64,000 nucleotides of DNA from Phytoseiulus persimilis. Its lineage: Eukaryota > Arthropoda > Arachnida > Mesostigmata > Phytoseiidae. This document shows, piece after piece, positions 33,959-47,099 of the stretch. The stretch covers positions 49,476,001-49,540,000 of the forward strand of contig CM075101.1 of assembly GCA_037576195.1 (NCBI GenBank), written 5' to 3'. How positions within the stretch are numbered: position 1 is the first letter of the stretch; each line of letters opens with the position of its first letter. A program made the translations under genes and the position numbers. Below the pieces are notes generated by a model. The model saw only the letters and a program-made list of their open reading frames with translations. It did no database searches and had not been told where the DNA came from.

Positions 33959-34549
33959 TCAAAAGTCCTGGGAGGCCGCTTGTGGCCCTTCGCCAGCCTC
34001 GCTCGGTTCGTTGTCTCCAGATTCCGACGCTTCGATCTGCTTGACCTTCTTTTTAGACGACTTTGGCAGCAGCTGAGGCAGTATGTTTGGCCTGACACCC
34101 GCGTTGGGGAAAGTGACGTTCCCAAGCAGTTTGCTAAGCTCTTCGTCGTCTTTCACAGCCGTCATGATGTGTCTAGGCATCACTCGGAGCTTACTATTGG
34201 CCCTCGTGAAACCTACGGCGATGTCGAAGACTTCGATGATGATGTACTCGAGAACCGCGGCGAGGTACACGGCGGCACCCGATCCGATCCTATCGGCAAA
34301 CTTCCCTTTCTTAAGCAGCCGTGAGATACGACCCACGGGCATCACCAAACCGGCCCTTGAATGTGGAGAAGATTCCGTTCAGAGTTCGAGCGGCCCAGAT
34401 CGATGCCCAGCTGATGAATAATCGCTTGAGCAATGCAGCAGGGTCAGCTTTTAGCTCGATCGCCGAGATGACGAGTAGGAAATGCTGAGGATGCAGGAAA
34501 TAACTTACCTACTGGTTCGAGACCGTTTGGAGCTTCGTCCGTCCGCCAT
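33959..34549 (-). CDS. Divergent histone H2A variant with C-terminal SQDF (H2A.X type)
   Basis: Two exons on minus: 34549-34509 and 34355-33959 (438 nt, 145 aa). The 153-bp intron has a TAGGTAAG donor and CATTCAAG acceptor and joins AGT-AG/G to give SRAGL. Histone-fold landmarks are SRAGLVMPVGR, GSGAAVYLAAVLEY, MPRHIMTAVKDDEELSKLLG and GVRPNILPQLLPK. The acidic-patch residues are kept (LEY, IIIE, the VFD aspartate, DDEE). The core between LEY and MPRH (IIIEVFDIAVGFTRANSKLRV) is very unlike canonical H2A. The tail is long and acidic and ends exactly in S-Q-D-F, the SQ(E/D)-hydrophobic motif phosphorylated in DNA-damage signalling. The intron and polyA signal say replication-independent. It could also be a fast-evolving germline variant. 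Confidence 0.9.
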
Positions 34550-34903
34550 TATCAATAAATCGGAAGTTGACTGTTTGAAACGAGCGCAGCTCCGTGAACC
34601 GTTTCCGCTGCCGTTCTACGCGCGGGAGAGCACTGTGGACGGCTGGCGCGTATGAGCTTCAAGGACAGACGTGCATCGGGAGTGGATAGCGTGCAAACTT
34701 CGAGCCGATCTCTCCAAAAGAATCTCAGTTCGGTGGGAAGGAGTTTCCCTGATCTGCGGGAGCGCTCGTCGCGGGAGGATGAGAAGAACACACTGCAACA
34801 CTCCTATCACGATCGATGAAGGCATATTTAAATCCTTACTACGTATAATCGGCTCAGTCTATAAGTTTGTCAGTTTGTCCGCACTTTTTCTGGAAGATAT
34901 GGG

Positions 34904-35036
34904 GGTGGTTCCGGGACCAATCTCAACATACTCTTCCGAGTCTGGGGAGGTGATTCCTGGGCCGATCTGTTCATACTTTTCAAAACCTGGAGGGGTGATT
35001 ACAGGACCAATCAGACCATACTTCTTTAAACCATAA
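34904..35036. repeat. 45-bp tandem repeat, three units
   Basis: GGTGNTTCCGGG/GGTGATTCCTGG/GGTGATTACAGG begin at 34,904, 34,949 and 34,994, exactly 45 bp apart, each followed by GACCAATC..CATACT. Being a multiple of three, it reads through as a VxPGPIxxYF-type peptide repeat in one frame, but nothing else supports coding. Confidence 0.8.
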
Positions 35037-35707
35037 TGCTGACCCAGTGAAGAGAGAGAGAAGTGCCTCGATGCCAGGGAGCGCCGTATTTCTCATAATG
35101 GAACAGCATACCCCTCTGTTCCTCAAACTTCCAGGTGGAGCCCGTGTATGAGAACATGTCCGTAAAATAGAGAAAGCCCGTCTACATCTTTCGAGCCAGC
35201 GGAACATGTCCGTATAGTACAACATGACCCCCTTAAAGAGGCGTGTGGCGAACTTTAGGATTCAGACCCAACTGAATGGGAATTGAGGGCTCGGAATATT
35301 CACACTGTTCCGCACTCTGCCCTTCCTTGAGCTCAAGTAGTCTGTGAAATAGTGTTTCTCACTCACCATGTTCACATTTTTCAAACCTGCGGAACATGCC
35401 TCTTTATTAGGGCATGGCCCTATCATGGGGCAAGCTCTCTATTGAGATGAAATATGGTATCTCCGTGTTGGGGAAAATAGTTCAGTGTAACTGCTGGCTA
35501 TTTCCAATGAGTTCGTTCACGCTTCAGAATCGTTTCAAATCACTACTGGGATTTTGTTCCTCTTCGACAGTCGATCACGAGTTTTCGGTCCTTCGTTTTC
35601 AGGGATTGCTTAATGCGACTCTTTCCGATCGCATAAGACAAGCTCAAATCTTGCGGAGCGTCCACAGCGTCATCTGCCATTGAGCGCATTGATGGCAAGG
35701 AAGACTT

Positions 35708-35812
35708 GCAGCGGTTTTTGACCGCGGTTCGAAAACCGCGATGAATATTGGTGGATTAGCCGCGAAGAACCGTGAAATTTGCAATTATTAACCGCGGTTT
35801 TCAGGTACGCGG
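35708..35812. repeat. Clustered CCGCGG/AACCGCGG inverted words
   Basis: ACCGCGGTTCGAAAACCGCG (near 35,721) is a short palindrome and AACCGCGGTTTTC recurs near 35,794; a related TTAACCGCGGATCC lies near 36,484. Possibly remnants of a repeat family. Confidence 0.4.
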
Positions 35813-38800
35813 ACCTTCGATTTTTCTTTCGCATTCTGGAGTGAATCAGTCGACGGAGCATAGCGTTATCAGCCACCTCTTGATTCGAGCCCGACATGCC
35901 TTCAATCGGCTTGTCAATCGCGAAACTCCAGTTCAGCGAATCGGAGGCGAGTATTCGCTCCCTTAGTGACAGGAGGAGGATCGAGACCTCCCCCGAACGG
36001 TGGCGAAAAATTCTACGATCGATTCAAGCGGAGCGCAAAATCAGCTTGCTCCGATTTTTGCAGGCTTAGAAACGAGCTAGTCTGAAGGCAAGCACGCTTG
36101 ACGAAAATTCCATCTTGCCGAGATCATATCTCTGGATCGAAGAAAAAAGACAGGTAGATGTCATCGAATCGCCTCTTCACAGCAATATTTGTATTTGTGA
36201 TACCCGGAATGAAACAACTAACTGACGAGCGGTCGAGAAGGAGGTCCGTGATCGGAGTGAACTATCTTGAGCGGTCAACTAGCGCTTGTGAGCCAGGACC
36301 CGCATCAGCAATTCATGACCCACAAATACATGTAACGATGCAGTGAAAGATAATATGCATTGTGAACTATCTCACCTCGTATCACATCTAACAGAGCTCC
36401 GTGTTGTTCAGCTTTCCATTTGAAACCATTCATCTCAGCTTGAAACTCCGGAACTAATCAATTGCGGTTAATGTCGGCTTTTAACCGCGGATCCAGGATT
36501 TGGATTCGCGAACAACTGCAAACCGGAGTTTTCGCTGATTGCAGTTTTCTGCGAGGTCTAGAAGCAGGTCGGGAAGATCGGGTGGGCTCAGGTCAGGGCC
36601 TCTTCGACCTGATCGACGGGCACCCAAATCTTGAGCTGGCCAGCTGATTCCCGTTCCGCTTCTACTTTCGGGCGGATACGGAAAGGAGACTCAGATTGTC
36701 GATCGGAAAATTGCACTTCATCAGAGATTGAGGAGTTATTCATTTCAGCCGAATTGCACTCTCGAATTTCTCCGCGGGGAAACCAAGAGCATGATTTCGC
36801 TCATCCCAGTCGTGGTCTCAGATAGATCTTGCCCGAATATTCGGGCGACCCGACCATGTTTTCGAGAGCACCTAATTATGTGCCCTTCTACCGTTGCTTC
36901 TGAACACGGAAACACTCTCAGGAGATGCAATCGAATCGTCAATACTTCCAAAATATGGCATCACCAGCCGCCTGCGCGACCTTCGGTAGCTCCGGCGACT
37001 GGGTTCGTGGAACCAAAGCTTTATTTGGCGCCCTATCTGTGTTACTTCTCATTCATCGTTGATAGGACTCGGACGAATGCGAAGCGTGGTCTATCAACCT
37101 GAGAAAGTGGATACAGTTTCAGAGACCGACCCCGAGAGCTCGCGCCTCGCAGTGCGTTTGTTCCCTGCGTTCCGGTGAGAGTGTCTTCCCGATGTTTCGG
37201 CTCTATATGAGCGCCCACAGACGTATTGAAATAGATGCGGTTGGACCACAGCGTTTCCTCTTATGGCGTTGATCAGTCTTCGTACTGCGCTGCTCCTACT
37301 GCATCCATTCCAATATGTCTGTATGATCAACACTCACACTTCGTCAGTATTTTCCAGTAGAGAACGGATCTGAACTTCATTCCGGCAGACAGTGAAGCGC
37401 TCGGCGAACGTTGGTGTTCGATCTTTATTTCTTCTCTGAGAGCTGAAACCTGTGTTTCTCTTGTGCCAGATACTTCCGATGGATGCAAAAGTGTAACTCC
37501 CTCTCTTCCGATGCTCATTCCATCATAATGACGAGAACAAATGAATTCCCGAACATGAAGGGGCGGATGGGCGTTCAATTTGGTTCGTCGTCGGTCTCGA
37601 AACTCCTGAACATCACCGAGAGTATCCGTCGCAAATTATTCGCCTTCGATTTTTCATCTCTCCCGACAGTTTTTGCAGTGGCCGGTGGTTCGGAGCGAGG
37701 CCCGCCGGATTGTGCACACAACTCGCCCTCGCGCGGCTCGCAGTCTCAGGAATCAGTTTTTCAGGGATAGTGTGAATACGATCGGTCCACGAGCGATTCA
37801 CTCACCACAGAGTTTAGCCATTCATGGATTCGGAGGGGTATTTTTCCAGGAACGCTCAGTGAATGCACTGGTTACCCGTATGGATCTCTATCACGTCACG
37901 AGCTCTCCATTCTTGTGCATTTCGGAATTCTTCCCTCTGGTCGTATCGACCGTAGCTCTGTAAGTTTCGTTCGTCGGGAAAGGCTGACCCCATCTACTCA
38001 GGGCGATCCATGATGATGAGTACGCTGAATCGACCACTGAAATCGTCAACCAACATCGTTTAGTGCTAAGTTATGGTTTTCGCAGCGCCACCAACCGGCT
38101 TTATCGCTCGAGCCGCTTGGACTCGCTGTTGTTGATTTAGTGAAGCCCCCAACTTTGTTTTGAGGATCATTCAAGTATGCCACCCGACCTTGTGATTCGA
38201 GATTCAAACAATTCAGAAATCCGAGGATGGCGCTCAGATAGCTCTCAAATGATCCTACGTCAAGAGTCGTGAGGAATCTGATGTTTGAGAAATCGTTCGG
38301 GAATCCAATTAGAACATCGATTAGCTCCGTGGACCAAAGGTGGATGAATCCGGGATGGGTCTGACCATACTTTCGACAGACAAAATGCGCAGATTAGCCT
38401 AATAAGGAAATAGTTCACCAATGGTACTGACCCATTCAATTGTCGCCGCTCGACAATGACCGAGTCAGGCCTTAAGAGGTAGTATTCAAGCGTCAGATGT
38501 TCCAACGCAGACAGAGCGCTCTAACTTAGAATTCAGGCGTGAGGAGCCAAGCGTTAGCTAACAGTTGTAGTTCAGCTTGTGTTCAAACAAACCGACGTCG
38601 GCGATCACGAGCGCTCGTTATATCTGATACTGTACGACCGACGTTTGGGGAACTCCTCATTTCTGGATGAGCGGTCGTTCCTCTCGTCGGCCAATAACAG
38701 CGCTGATGGAGGAGCTTCTGTCAGGATGGGTGCTCCACATCCGGCTCGAGGTCTACATCGCTAGGGTACTGCGGGACGGAGATGTATCAAGAATCTGTAT

Positions 38801-39748
38801 TCACTCGACGGGGGGCGGGGGTTATTGGGATGAGTAGACGAGCCGTCATCCATTCAGCCTGGAATTGTAGAAAGTGATGCAGCTGGTAGCTGGGAATACG
38901 CGTTTCCTGCACCACGGTTGTACCACAGCGTATATTTCGAGCACGGATATACGGGATGCGGTCTGTGGAGCCGAATCACCTTCCTGCATCCTTCCTTCGA
39001 CAGGAAACAGAGGTATAATCGCTCCAGTTGGCTTCCCCGGTAAGAGCCACATTCAGTACAGGTACAGTCATTATTGTTTCGAGGTGCATCGTTGGGATGT
39101 GGTGAGCTGATGAGAGCTAACCGAGAACGAATGCCGCATCGTATGAGTCGGTAAAAGCTCAGGAGGTTGATTGCTTCGTATAAAAAAATCAATGATTCTC
39201 TTTACCCGACAGACTTCCGAGTCGATGATCGGATCAGGAAGAGAACTTGCGAACTGGAGAATGTTGCGAAGCGGGTGTCCGGAGAGGACGGAAACCGTGT
39301 GCCATGTCAAACTGAAGTCATAGCCTTACTCTATTAGCAGCTATCGCGATCCTTCTCCACCTCGAGAGCCTAGTCCATCTCGGCCCGACTTGGCCGAGTT
39401 ACCGGGTTCGGTCGTTCCGATAATCAAACTGAGAACCTGAGGCCGAAGTCATCCCAGAAGTCTGACTTTGAATTCGACACATAAGCGAGGTCGGCGGGCG
39501 TTCGACTAGTCTTTGATGAACTTTTATTCTAACTCCGAGTGTTTTATCCACAATAGTTTTGTGTTCAAATCTCAAAATCAGAAGCAGCCGTATCTACTTA
39601 TGAAGCCGGTTCACCGTCGAAGCGTGAGAGGGCAGGAAACTTGTTTGCCGCTACAACCGATTTGTGTCTGGGCAATGGTAACCGGGTAGCACTTGCGCAC
39701 TAGACCCCTCAATGTATCGAGGTCAGGCATTGCCCCTGATACCACTTC

Positions 39749-40254
39749 CTATATAATAACCGCTGTCCCCGAATCACGATAGAATCCATTCCAGTCGTCC
39801 TATCCGAGTAACCCGACTCCAAATCACCCTCTCTCACCGCTGAGCCCCTATTGAACCGACATGGAAAACACGAGATTCCGTCTATCACTCTTCAGCTATT
39901 CTTGGTAAGGGTTCAAGTCGTCCTTCTCGAGGGAGAGGCAGTATTAGCTGACTTGAACTTTTGGAATTTTATGTGCGCGCGAATCGCCAAGGTCATGGAG
40001 CTTCAGCGCGTGAGAAGTCAGCGAGGAGAGATGGTGCTTTGGAGTCGGGAAACTGGGATTCGGGTGATTGGCATCCGATCATTGCAGTTGGGCGACGTCA
40101 GAGCGCTCCTGGATGTGGTGTCGATACGGGGCAGGACTTCAGGGAGGGATCAGAACTCCCAGAACTGTCATGACTTGGGAGGTCTGGAACGACGCGCGGC
40201 CGAATAGGGCCGGGAGCACTTCTGAATCTATGAAGGAAGCGACGGGGAGCTAAC
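39749..40254 (+). other. Candidate TATA promoter with a short first exon, unrecognised
   Basis: CCTATATAATAA at about 39,749 resembles a TATA box. Downstream, an ATG at 39,861 (context GACATGG) opens a 44-nt stretch (MENTRFRLSLFSYS) ending at a strong GTAAGG donor (39,905). A phase-matched acceptor (CATTGCAG, about 40,087) would join it to an ORF stopping at about 40,253, giving about 70 aa. I do not recognise the product. The donor and TATA are reasonable but the whole is speculative. Confidence 0.2.
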
Positions 40255-41013
40255 CAACCCCTCAAGCTCTGACTGTTCGCTCGGGATGGCGGCGGAAGAG
40301 CAGGAACAAATCTGCACGTGAAGTTTAAGATGCTGCTCGCCGCCGATCTCGTTGGTTTTCGCCCTGATGAGATGTACCACGTCAAAAAGAGACAGGAGCC
40401 ACAAAACATATTTCGGCAGGCCGGGTGTGCAGAGCGGGATGGTGCGTCAGTCAGAACCCACTGGCAAAAATGTCCACTCTGCTATCAGAGAAGCGATTGG
40501 AAATCAAATCGAGCGCCGATTTCTTATGCATTACGTCCTAAGCTTCTGGCGGGAAGCGATTTTGAAGTTGCACCAGGTTATCCGTACCGTGTAATTCGGA
40601 GGAGTAAGCCGCGCTGTTGTCGAATCGCGTCCTCGCTCATTCGAGCAACTCTCTAAATATCTTTCCTCGAGAGTTTACGCTCTTTGGAGCCCAGTCTTTG
40701 AAGTCTCTGCTGAGTTTCAGATTGCGTGTACATAGAAGCCTGACATATCACACCCCTAATTGTTCGCAGTTCTCCTCACGGTTCCCGACACGCAGATCTC
40801 GGCACAGCTCGACGTCTCTGATCCTTGAGAGCTGAATTCAAGGCGAGTCCAAGAGGAACGTACCTCCATTGGCAGTCGATCGGAGTCGAGCTCCTCTTGG
40901 AGTCCACACTAGTTATCCAAGACGGTGAGAGAAACTTCGCCAGCTACTGCCATTTGTTCACTAGTCCATATTTGTCGCCATTCAGGAGGGGAGCGGAGCT
41001 TACCACTGATGAT

Positions 41014-41025
41014 GGGGGGGGGGGG
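41014..41025. repeat. Poly-G tract (12 G)
   Basis: GATGGGGGGGGGGGGTAATG. Simple homopolymer on the + strand. Confidence 0.8.
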
Positions 41026-44000
41026 TAATGAAGGGGGCAATGGACTTTATGCACTCACCGATTCGAGCCAATCCTATTGACATTCAAGGTCTGCTCAGGA
41101 ATTTGAAAACCGAGCACGGAAAAGGCACATTTTAAAAGAGAAAATCTTCATCTTCAATCTTCACCGTTTTTTGTCTCCCAAATCTTGCGTGGTCATGGGA
41201 GTTGCTCGAACCGGTCAGTGCATGAAGTCTATGGCCCTGGTGATTAAAAAGTTGAAGCCCTGTAGAATGGACGAAAATAGCAAAGTCAGCCCGATCTCTG
41301 AATCGAGGGTGTCCGTGCTCGGTTAAACACGCTTCGGCCGCCCAATTATCCTCCATTGCTCAGCTTCTCGAGGACCCTCCCAGCAGGACGCGGACGCCTC
41401 CCCGGCACGAGCAAGTCAGAGGGCGCGGCTTTCGTTGGCTGACGATTTCAAGGATGTCGAGCGGTGTGTTCTGTTCTGGACGCTCTAATCCTGATCATTC
41501 ATTCAGAAAGGTCAGGCGAAATCAAGGATTCGGATTCATAGATCTCACCGTAATCGGGTTACCGCAAGAATCCAGTCAGAGACGGCGCGGATCCGACGCT
41601 TAGAGGTCCATGGAGCTCTGCGTATTCAGTCTGTGGCGTTCCACAACCGTGGAGCTCCTTCGAGAAAGTTCAGATAGAATCGACCGCTCGCGTTACTCCC
41701 GGAAGACCGAGCAGGCTACGTTTCGGCTGCTAATGTCGCCGTTGAGAATTTCGATCCAGGTACGAATATCAGATCGCTGCAGCATTGAGTCGTGTTTTTC
41801 GTTACCAAGTTGCGATCGGATTTTTCGCTTCCCGGTTTTCAGCATTTACCCCGAACTCGTCAACTATGTGGCTGACTCCCTGGATAAGTGTTCACAGAGT
41901 CCCTCCACAGGCGATTCTAAGTCGGAAACGTTCTCGATTTCGTGGCCGCATGATGGTTCATCCGATCCGACGACTGACTTGTCATCTGCAACCTCGCACA
42001 TCTATCAGTTCTGTTAGTCGCCTAAAATAGCAATAAATTCATTCCCATAACGGCAGGTCCGCACGCAGGATTTTTCTTGGAGAGGGCTGACTTTTTCCCT
42101 TCTTCTCGGAGGCGTTTGTGGTGCACTCGAATGATTCTCATCTTCTCTGATACAGCCAACCATGTGCCTCGAAGACAAGGAGAGCCGTCTGATATGTATC
42201 TGAACGCCCTAGCGGCTTGAATAGCAAGTGAGAGATCGCAAACCAACTGTATCGCAACCAATTCGCCCCGAATTCCTGACTTGGAGGGGCTTGGGAGGGG
42301 AATAATGCCTCACCAGCCTCATACTGCGTACGCCACTGCATCACGGTCAGTGGAGTAGAATCTACTACCTGGGCTCTACTCGTCGAGGAGCTCACGTGAT
42401 GTGTTGCTCAAGCTGAGTCAACGGAATGAGTTCAGCTGTGTCATTCGACTCGTTCATCAACACAAACTGTTCGCTCGACCGTGATCCGAAATCTGTTTGC
42501 CTGTCGAACAAGAGGAAATCGTAATAAATTATACTCAGTACGTAACACACTTGAGGATCGATTAACCACCACAACCATAACATTCGAACTTCTTCTGAGT
42601 GATCGCAGAAAGAAGGCGTGGTTAGGTCTGATCCGACGGGGCATGCTCGTTCGATCCAAGGTCTGGTTGGCTCGCCGGCTGCTTGTTTGAGGTTGTATGG
42701 GGCTCAATGCGTCACGCTGTCGATACAACCAGGGACACGACTGAACAAAATATCGACTTCACGATGTTGGCTGCGGCGCCAGTGTCCAGCTCGGCAATGG
42801 TGGGAGAATACCATTGAAAGTCTCTGCCTCGGCCTTTTCGCATTTGAATTTCTAAGAAGATGCAGATGACTTGTTGTCCGCCATGAGGGACCCGAGATCA
42901 CTTGCAGCTGAGAAGACAGTTGGAGGTCCTCGGGTGTCCATGCGAGAACAGGTCAGCAGTAGAATCTGCGTGCTGGTTCCGAGGCACAGAAATACCGGAT
43001 GAGCCCAAGCGGGGATTGCTCCATCCTATTGAATCCGTGATTCGGTTCGGAGAGACAGACGTCTCAACGTAGGACTACCATTCGTTCCCGGAATGAGCCA
43101 CTTCAGATCGAGGAACTAGATGTCGTTCCTCTTCGTCACTCAGAGGATTCGACGATGACTCTCACTCGTTTGGTGGTATCCCTCTCCCTTCCGTGACGCC
43201 CACCTCACTGACGAGTCTCTCTGCTCACAAACTTTCACGAGCTCCGCTGTCACGAGAAGCTCCACGTTCATTGGAGTGGGATTCTTGGCTTCACGGGAAA
43301 CGTTGTTCTCGTGCTTATCCTTGTCGTCGAAGTGATCGCCGACGAGCCGCGCGATCGATCCGCTCTGCGCTCCCGGCGAAACTGTCTCGCGCCGCCGAAA
43401 CTAGGACTTGGTGACACTGCTAAGACCCCTTTGCTTCGCGATGAAATTCTGCTGGTGCTATTGCGGTTGCCGTCGCTGGAGGCGGAGGCGTTGCTAACAA
43501 CGGAACTGAAATGGTGCTGACGGTTGAAAACGCCCGCCGGCCCTCGACTCTCTCCGTTGTCAGGTTGGTATCGACGCTGGCTAGAACGAATCAAACTGCT
43601 TTATGATGGTGCAAAACGGTCTCCCCAGATCATGAGCGATGCGCGGTTCTGACGATCGCGTCCACACGTCGAGATTTCAAGTGGTTCATTTTCGCGCGCG
43701 CGGCGAGATTCTTGAAGCTGTTCGAGTGTGAGCCCAGAATGCGATTGGGAAACGAAGGAACAAAGCAGGCGGGAATCCGACGAAGAGTGCCACCCTTTCA
43801 CGACTGAGTGAAACTCCGATAGAGATTCGACGATGACTGCCATTGTGAGCTGTTGAACGAGTTGAAAGAGGTGAGCACCAGGCGCGATAAACTGCGATTA
43901 ATTCTCACCGTATTCGATTCCAGCGCCACTCGTCGCTGGCCAAGTAACCAGACCATGTATCCCGTCTCAGCGGTGTTTGGCAATAGCACGATGAGGTCCA

Positions 44001-44607
44001 CGAGAAAAGTTCTGCATCAACGATGCGCCTTCGCTCTAGCAGGCAAGTTCTCAGATAAATATTCAGTCAGATATGTAGATGACTTTGCGTTCTATGACTT
44101 GCCGGCAGAACGCGTAGAACCGACGGGAGTCAGTTGAATCGGTAACATCGACCGCTTGTGGACGTTTCCCCAGGATCTGAAAATTCACCAGCCACTCGGC
44201 TGAATGACGAATTCCTGGGGGACGGAAACGTTTTTATTTCTCTGATCCGGACGTACGTCCCTGCAGAAATTAGAATTTCGAGAGGATTTGAACCATGGCG
44301 TGATATCCGAACATTCGTAGCGTGAATGCCATGTGTTGCTCCGCGTGAGCAGCGTGCGTTCCAAGTCATGTGATTCGAGCCGCGCGAATTAAGTTCGGGT
44401 TGGTGATGGCAACAAGCCGTGGTGCTATTGGATGCTGTTCCATGCCGGCATTGTGTCTGGAGCTCCCATGACATTACGAGGCAGTTTCATGGAACGAGCC
44501 GTCTTTGCGTTAATTTACACAGGATGAGCCGGATGTTGAGTCGGAGATGTTTCCTCGACTTTCCCCGCAGCGGGTGCGGCCCAGAGGCACTTATTGACCA
44601 TCGGGGA

Positions 44608-44622
44608 GGGGGGGGGGGGGGG
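44608..44622. repeat. Poly-G tract (15 G)
   Basis: Preceded by TCGGGGA, then an uninterrupted G run to 44,622. Confidence 0.8.
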
Positions 44623-47099
44623 AATTGAGACGACGTCGAAAAAGTACTGAGCACAGGCTCTTGTTTCTTGGCAGACGCGAAAACTGTTCTCGGGAGCGAA
44701 ACAGTTTGTGGGTAATTCAGTGTAAGTCGCCCAGTGAATGGCACAAACTCCTGATTCCACAAAAATCATCGTCATCATTTACCGGAATTTCTGCTCACAG
44801 GAAAATCGAAGACAGATCCTCATATGGGGGTGTGCCTGAAGCATATGGATTGAGAAAGCTGAATTTATCGTCCGATTCGACCGGTCATCGATTCGATCGA
44901 ATCGGAACCGTCCAATAACCCATGTGATTGAATGATAATGTGATAAGACTTCAGTCGGAATTTCATCGAATTTTCTCTATATTCATCAAATTAGGGTCAA
45001 CCTCAAGTCGTGCTAGCTCTACCCGCTCTTGACAGCCAACGCGGAATGTTCCTGGAACAAAGTCATGGTCAAAATAATTTCAAACGAACCAAGCTCTGTA
45101 TCCGCCTCCAGCCCCTCATCCAGAAGTCGTTCTCCCTGTCATCTCGAGAGTGACGGGAGCGTTCAGGACAGCGTCATTCTGAGACCCCCGAACTCATTTC
45201 AAAGTCAGGGTCAACTTTCATGATTCGCAGGATCCTGGGCGAAAAACGGGTGATGCAGACTGTATCACAGCCCCAGCACATTACTGTGGAAGTCTTTAAC
45301 CCACTGAAAACCTGGTTGCTGCCCGAACCCCGCTTTCGACGGTACGGGGGGGGGCGAATTTCGAAAATTCGTGCACACTCGTATTGTTCGATATGCCTTT
45401 CGATTTGAATCGGGTCAGCCCAATATAATGAAATTATTTCTGATATATTTCACGCCACTCACTCGACTAGTTGGCTTGTGAAATTACATGATGTGGAGGG
45501 ATGTTTCAGATCCAATCATCACAAGTTGTGCGTTTAATCAATGCATGGGAATCGTGCAAGTGTCTTTGCCACCAGCTCGCTGTGCCAATTGGTCGGTAGG
45601 AGTCGATGAAGTATCCGAACTCAGGGGATTTTCGGAAGTTCCCGCATTTCTTCGATTGGGGCTCGAGAATTGTCAGACGAAGCGTCCTCGTCACACATTC
45701 ACATGTGTACGACTGCAATCGTGCATTTGAAGCAGAAAGCTCCGCGGTCCACTCAGCATCTCAACGAGAAATTTTCGCAGAGATCCTCCACAAGATTGGA
45801 AACGCTGGCGGCGAGCACATCAAACGTTTCGTGGTCAGGTTGTATAAACCCGGATTTGTCCCCTGAGAGTCCCATTTAGTCGAATCCCGGCACTTCCACC
45901 ACGGAACAGCCAGAGCTCCGCCCTCATCTCACATGCTTCTCTTTCGAATCTCACGTGAGATTATCTGCGCTCTCGAAACCTTCCAGAGAAAGTTGAAAAT
46001 TCCTCGCTGCGGAATTCGGGGAGCTCGGATGCGTGTGATCTCGCGGATAGCGATTATCCCTTGTGTTCAGAGCATGGAATCTCGATTGGGCGAAGTTGAC
46101 TCTTTGACGCCTTTCTGGAGCAATCGCGGGCTTGAGAGCGCTGCCTCGAGTTTACAACAACGTTGGTTTCTTTGCCATTGTTCGATAGCAATCGTTGTTT
46201 TGTTCCCTCATCCGCTTCATGCAGCTCCACCGTGGTCGCACAGCTCCCGCAGAGCGCCCATTCATGAATCATTCGTCATCCGAGATGAGTGCGGCTCGCT
46301 GTCTCACACGCAGCGTCACTCCCGAACACCGATGACGATAAAAAAACACTCGGAAAAGCTCGCTCTACTCGATTGTCATGTCACACTTTCGATTCACGGC
46401 TGCCCGCCAGAGTACTTCAATGCACAATCGTTAGCGTCAACGAATGTTTCCTCGTCATTGAGTCGCATTTTCCCGCGAATTTCCGCCGTAAACAAGCGGG
46501 CCGTTAAGCGTCGAGGATCGCCCCGGATGTATAAGGATCGATGTGACATTTCTCTCCTAATCCAAAAGTTATCGAGAGGAGGCTGAATTCAAGGCAGGGA
46601 GCTTGTGACAACGCGAGTAGACGGAGTGGCAAGCGATGCGGATCCGAATCGATTGGTACGGCATGCGTTCGAATAATGTAGTTGATTCCTGGCGATGGAA
46701 TCGGCCATCCTTACGGCATTGAGCGAGGTTTTTCACCTCCTCGTTTCGTCGCGACGCAGAAGTTTTTATTTTGTGGTATCCTCATCCGTCCGCCAGCCAA
46801 ATCGCGCTTCGGTCACGCAAGCCTCGGTCACGAGAAGCGTTCAGACAATCCGTCTGCATTCATTTTGATTTTCCTCCCTCACGGCTCCCTGGTTTCCACT
46901 CGCTTCGCTCTATTCGTCGATGAAGGGCGAAGAATCCACATCAAGCTGCATCGCATATGAAACGGCAAAAGTGGCCAGAGAATGAAACACCAAATCCCTA
47001 ATCATCAACCTCAGGATGGCTCCTTCGCTCCACGACTCCTTCTGCATTGGCTGCTACCTACCCACAGTATCGTGCTAAACAAAGCGCATATAAGAGCTC

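Larger units (their letters stand above)
34550..39748. other. Intergenic, repeat-rich, no gene recognised
   Basis: It holds the 45-bp tandem repeat at 34,904-35,036, several GGAACATG(T/C)C words at 35.15-35.40 kb and CCGCGG-type inverted words at 35.7-36.5 kb. ORFs up to about 125 codons occur on both strands (for example 34,671-35,036, created by the tandem repeat, and 36,728-37,102), but none has a recognisable domain. Confidence 0.35.

Noticed and set aside
43268-43600. Hydrophobic segment at 43.3 kb considered as a third FUT8-like anchor or a GPCR helix
   Set aside because: No catalytic or further transmembrane exons could be linked to it in phase, so only the segment itself is noted.
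45933-46586. 217-codon + strand ORF
   Set aside because: It has no recognisable domain and an odd composition (many Ser, Arg, His, Cys). By rough stop-codon arithmetic one ORF this long is not very unlikely in 64 kb over six frames.
46682-46960. ORF beginning MIPGDGIGHPYGIE, similar to the isocitrate/isopropylmalate dehydrogenase start (IPGDGIG)
   Set aside because: Only the first eight residues match. Nothing downstream resembles the enzyme family and no splice-linked exons were found, so it is coincidence.
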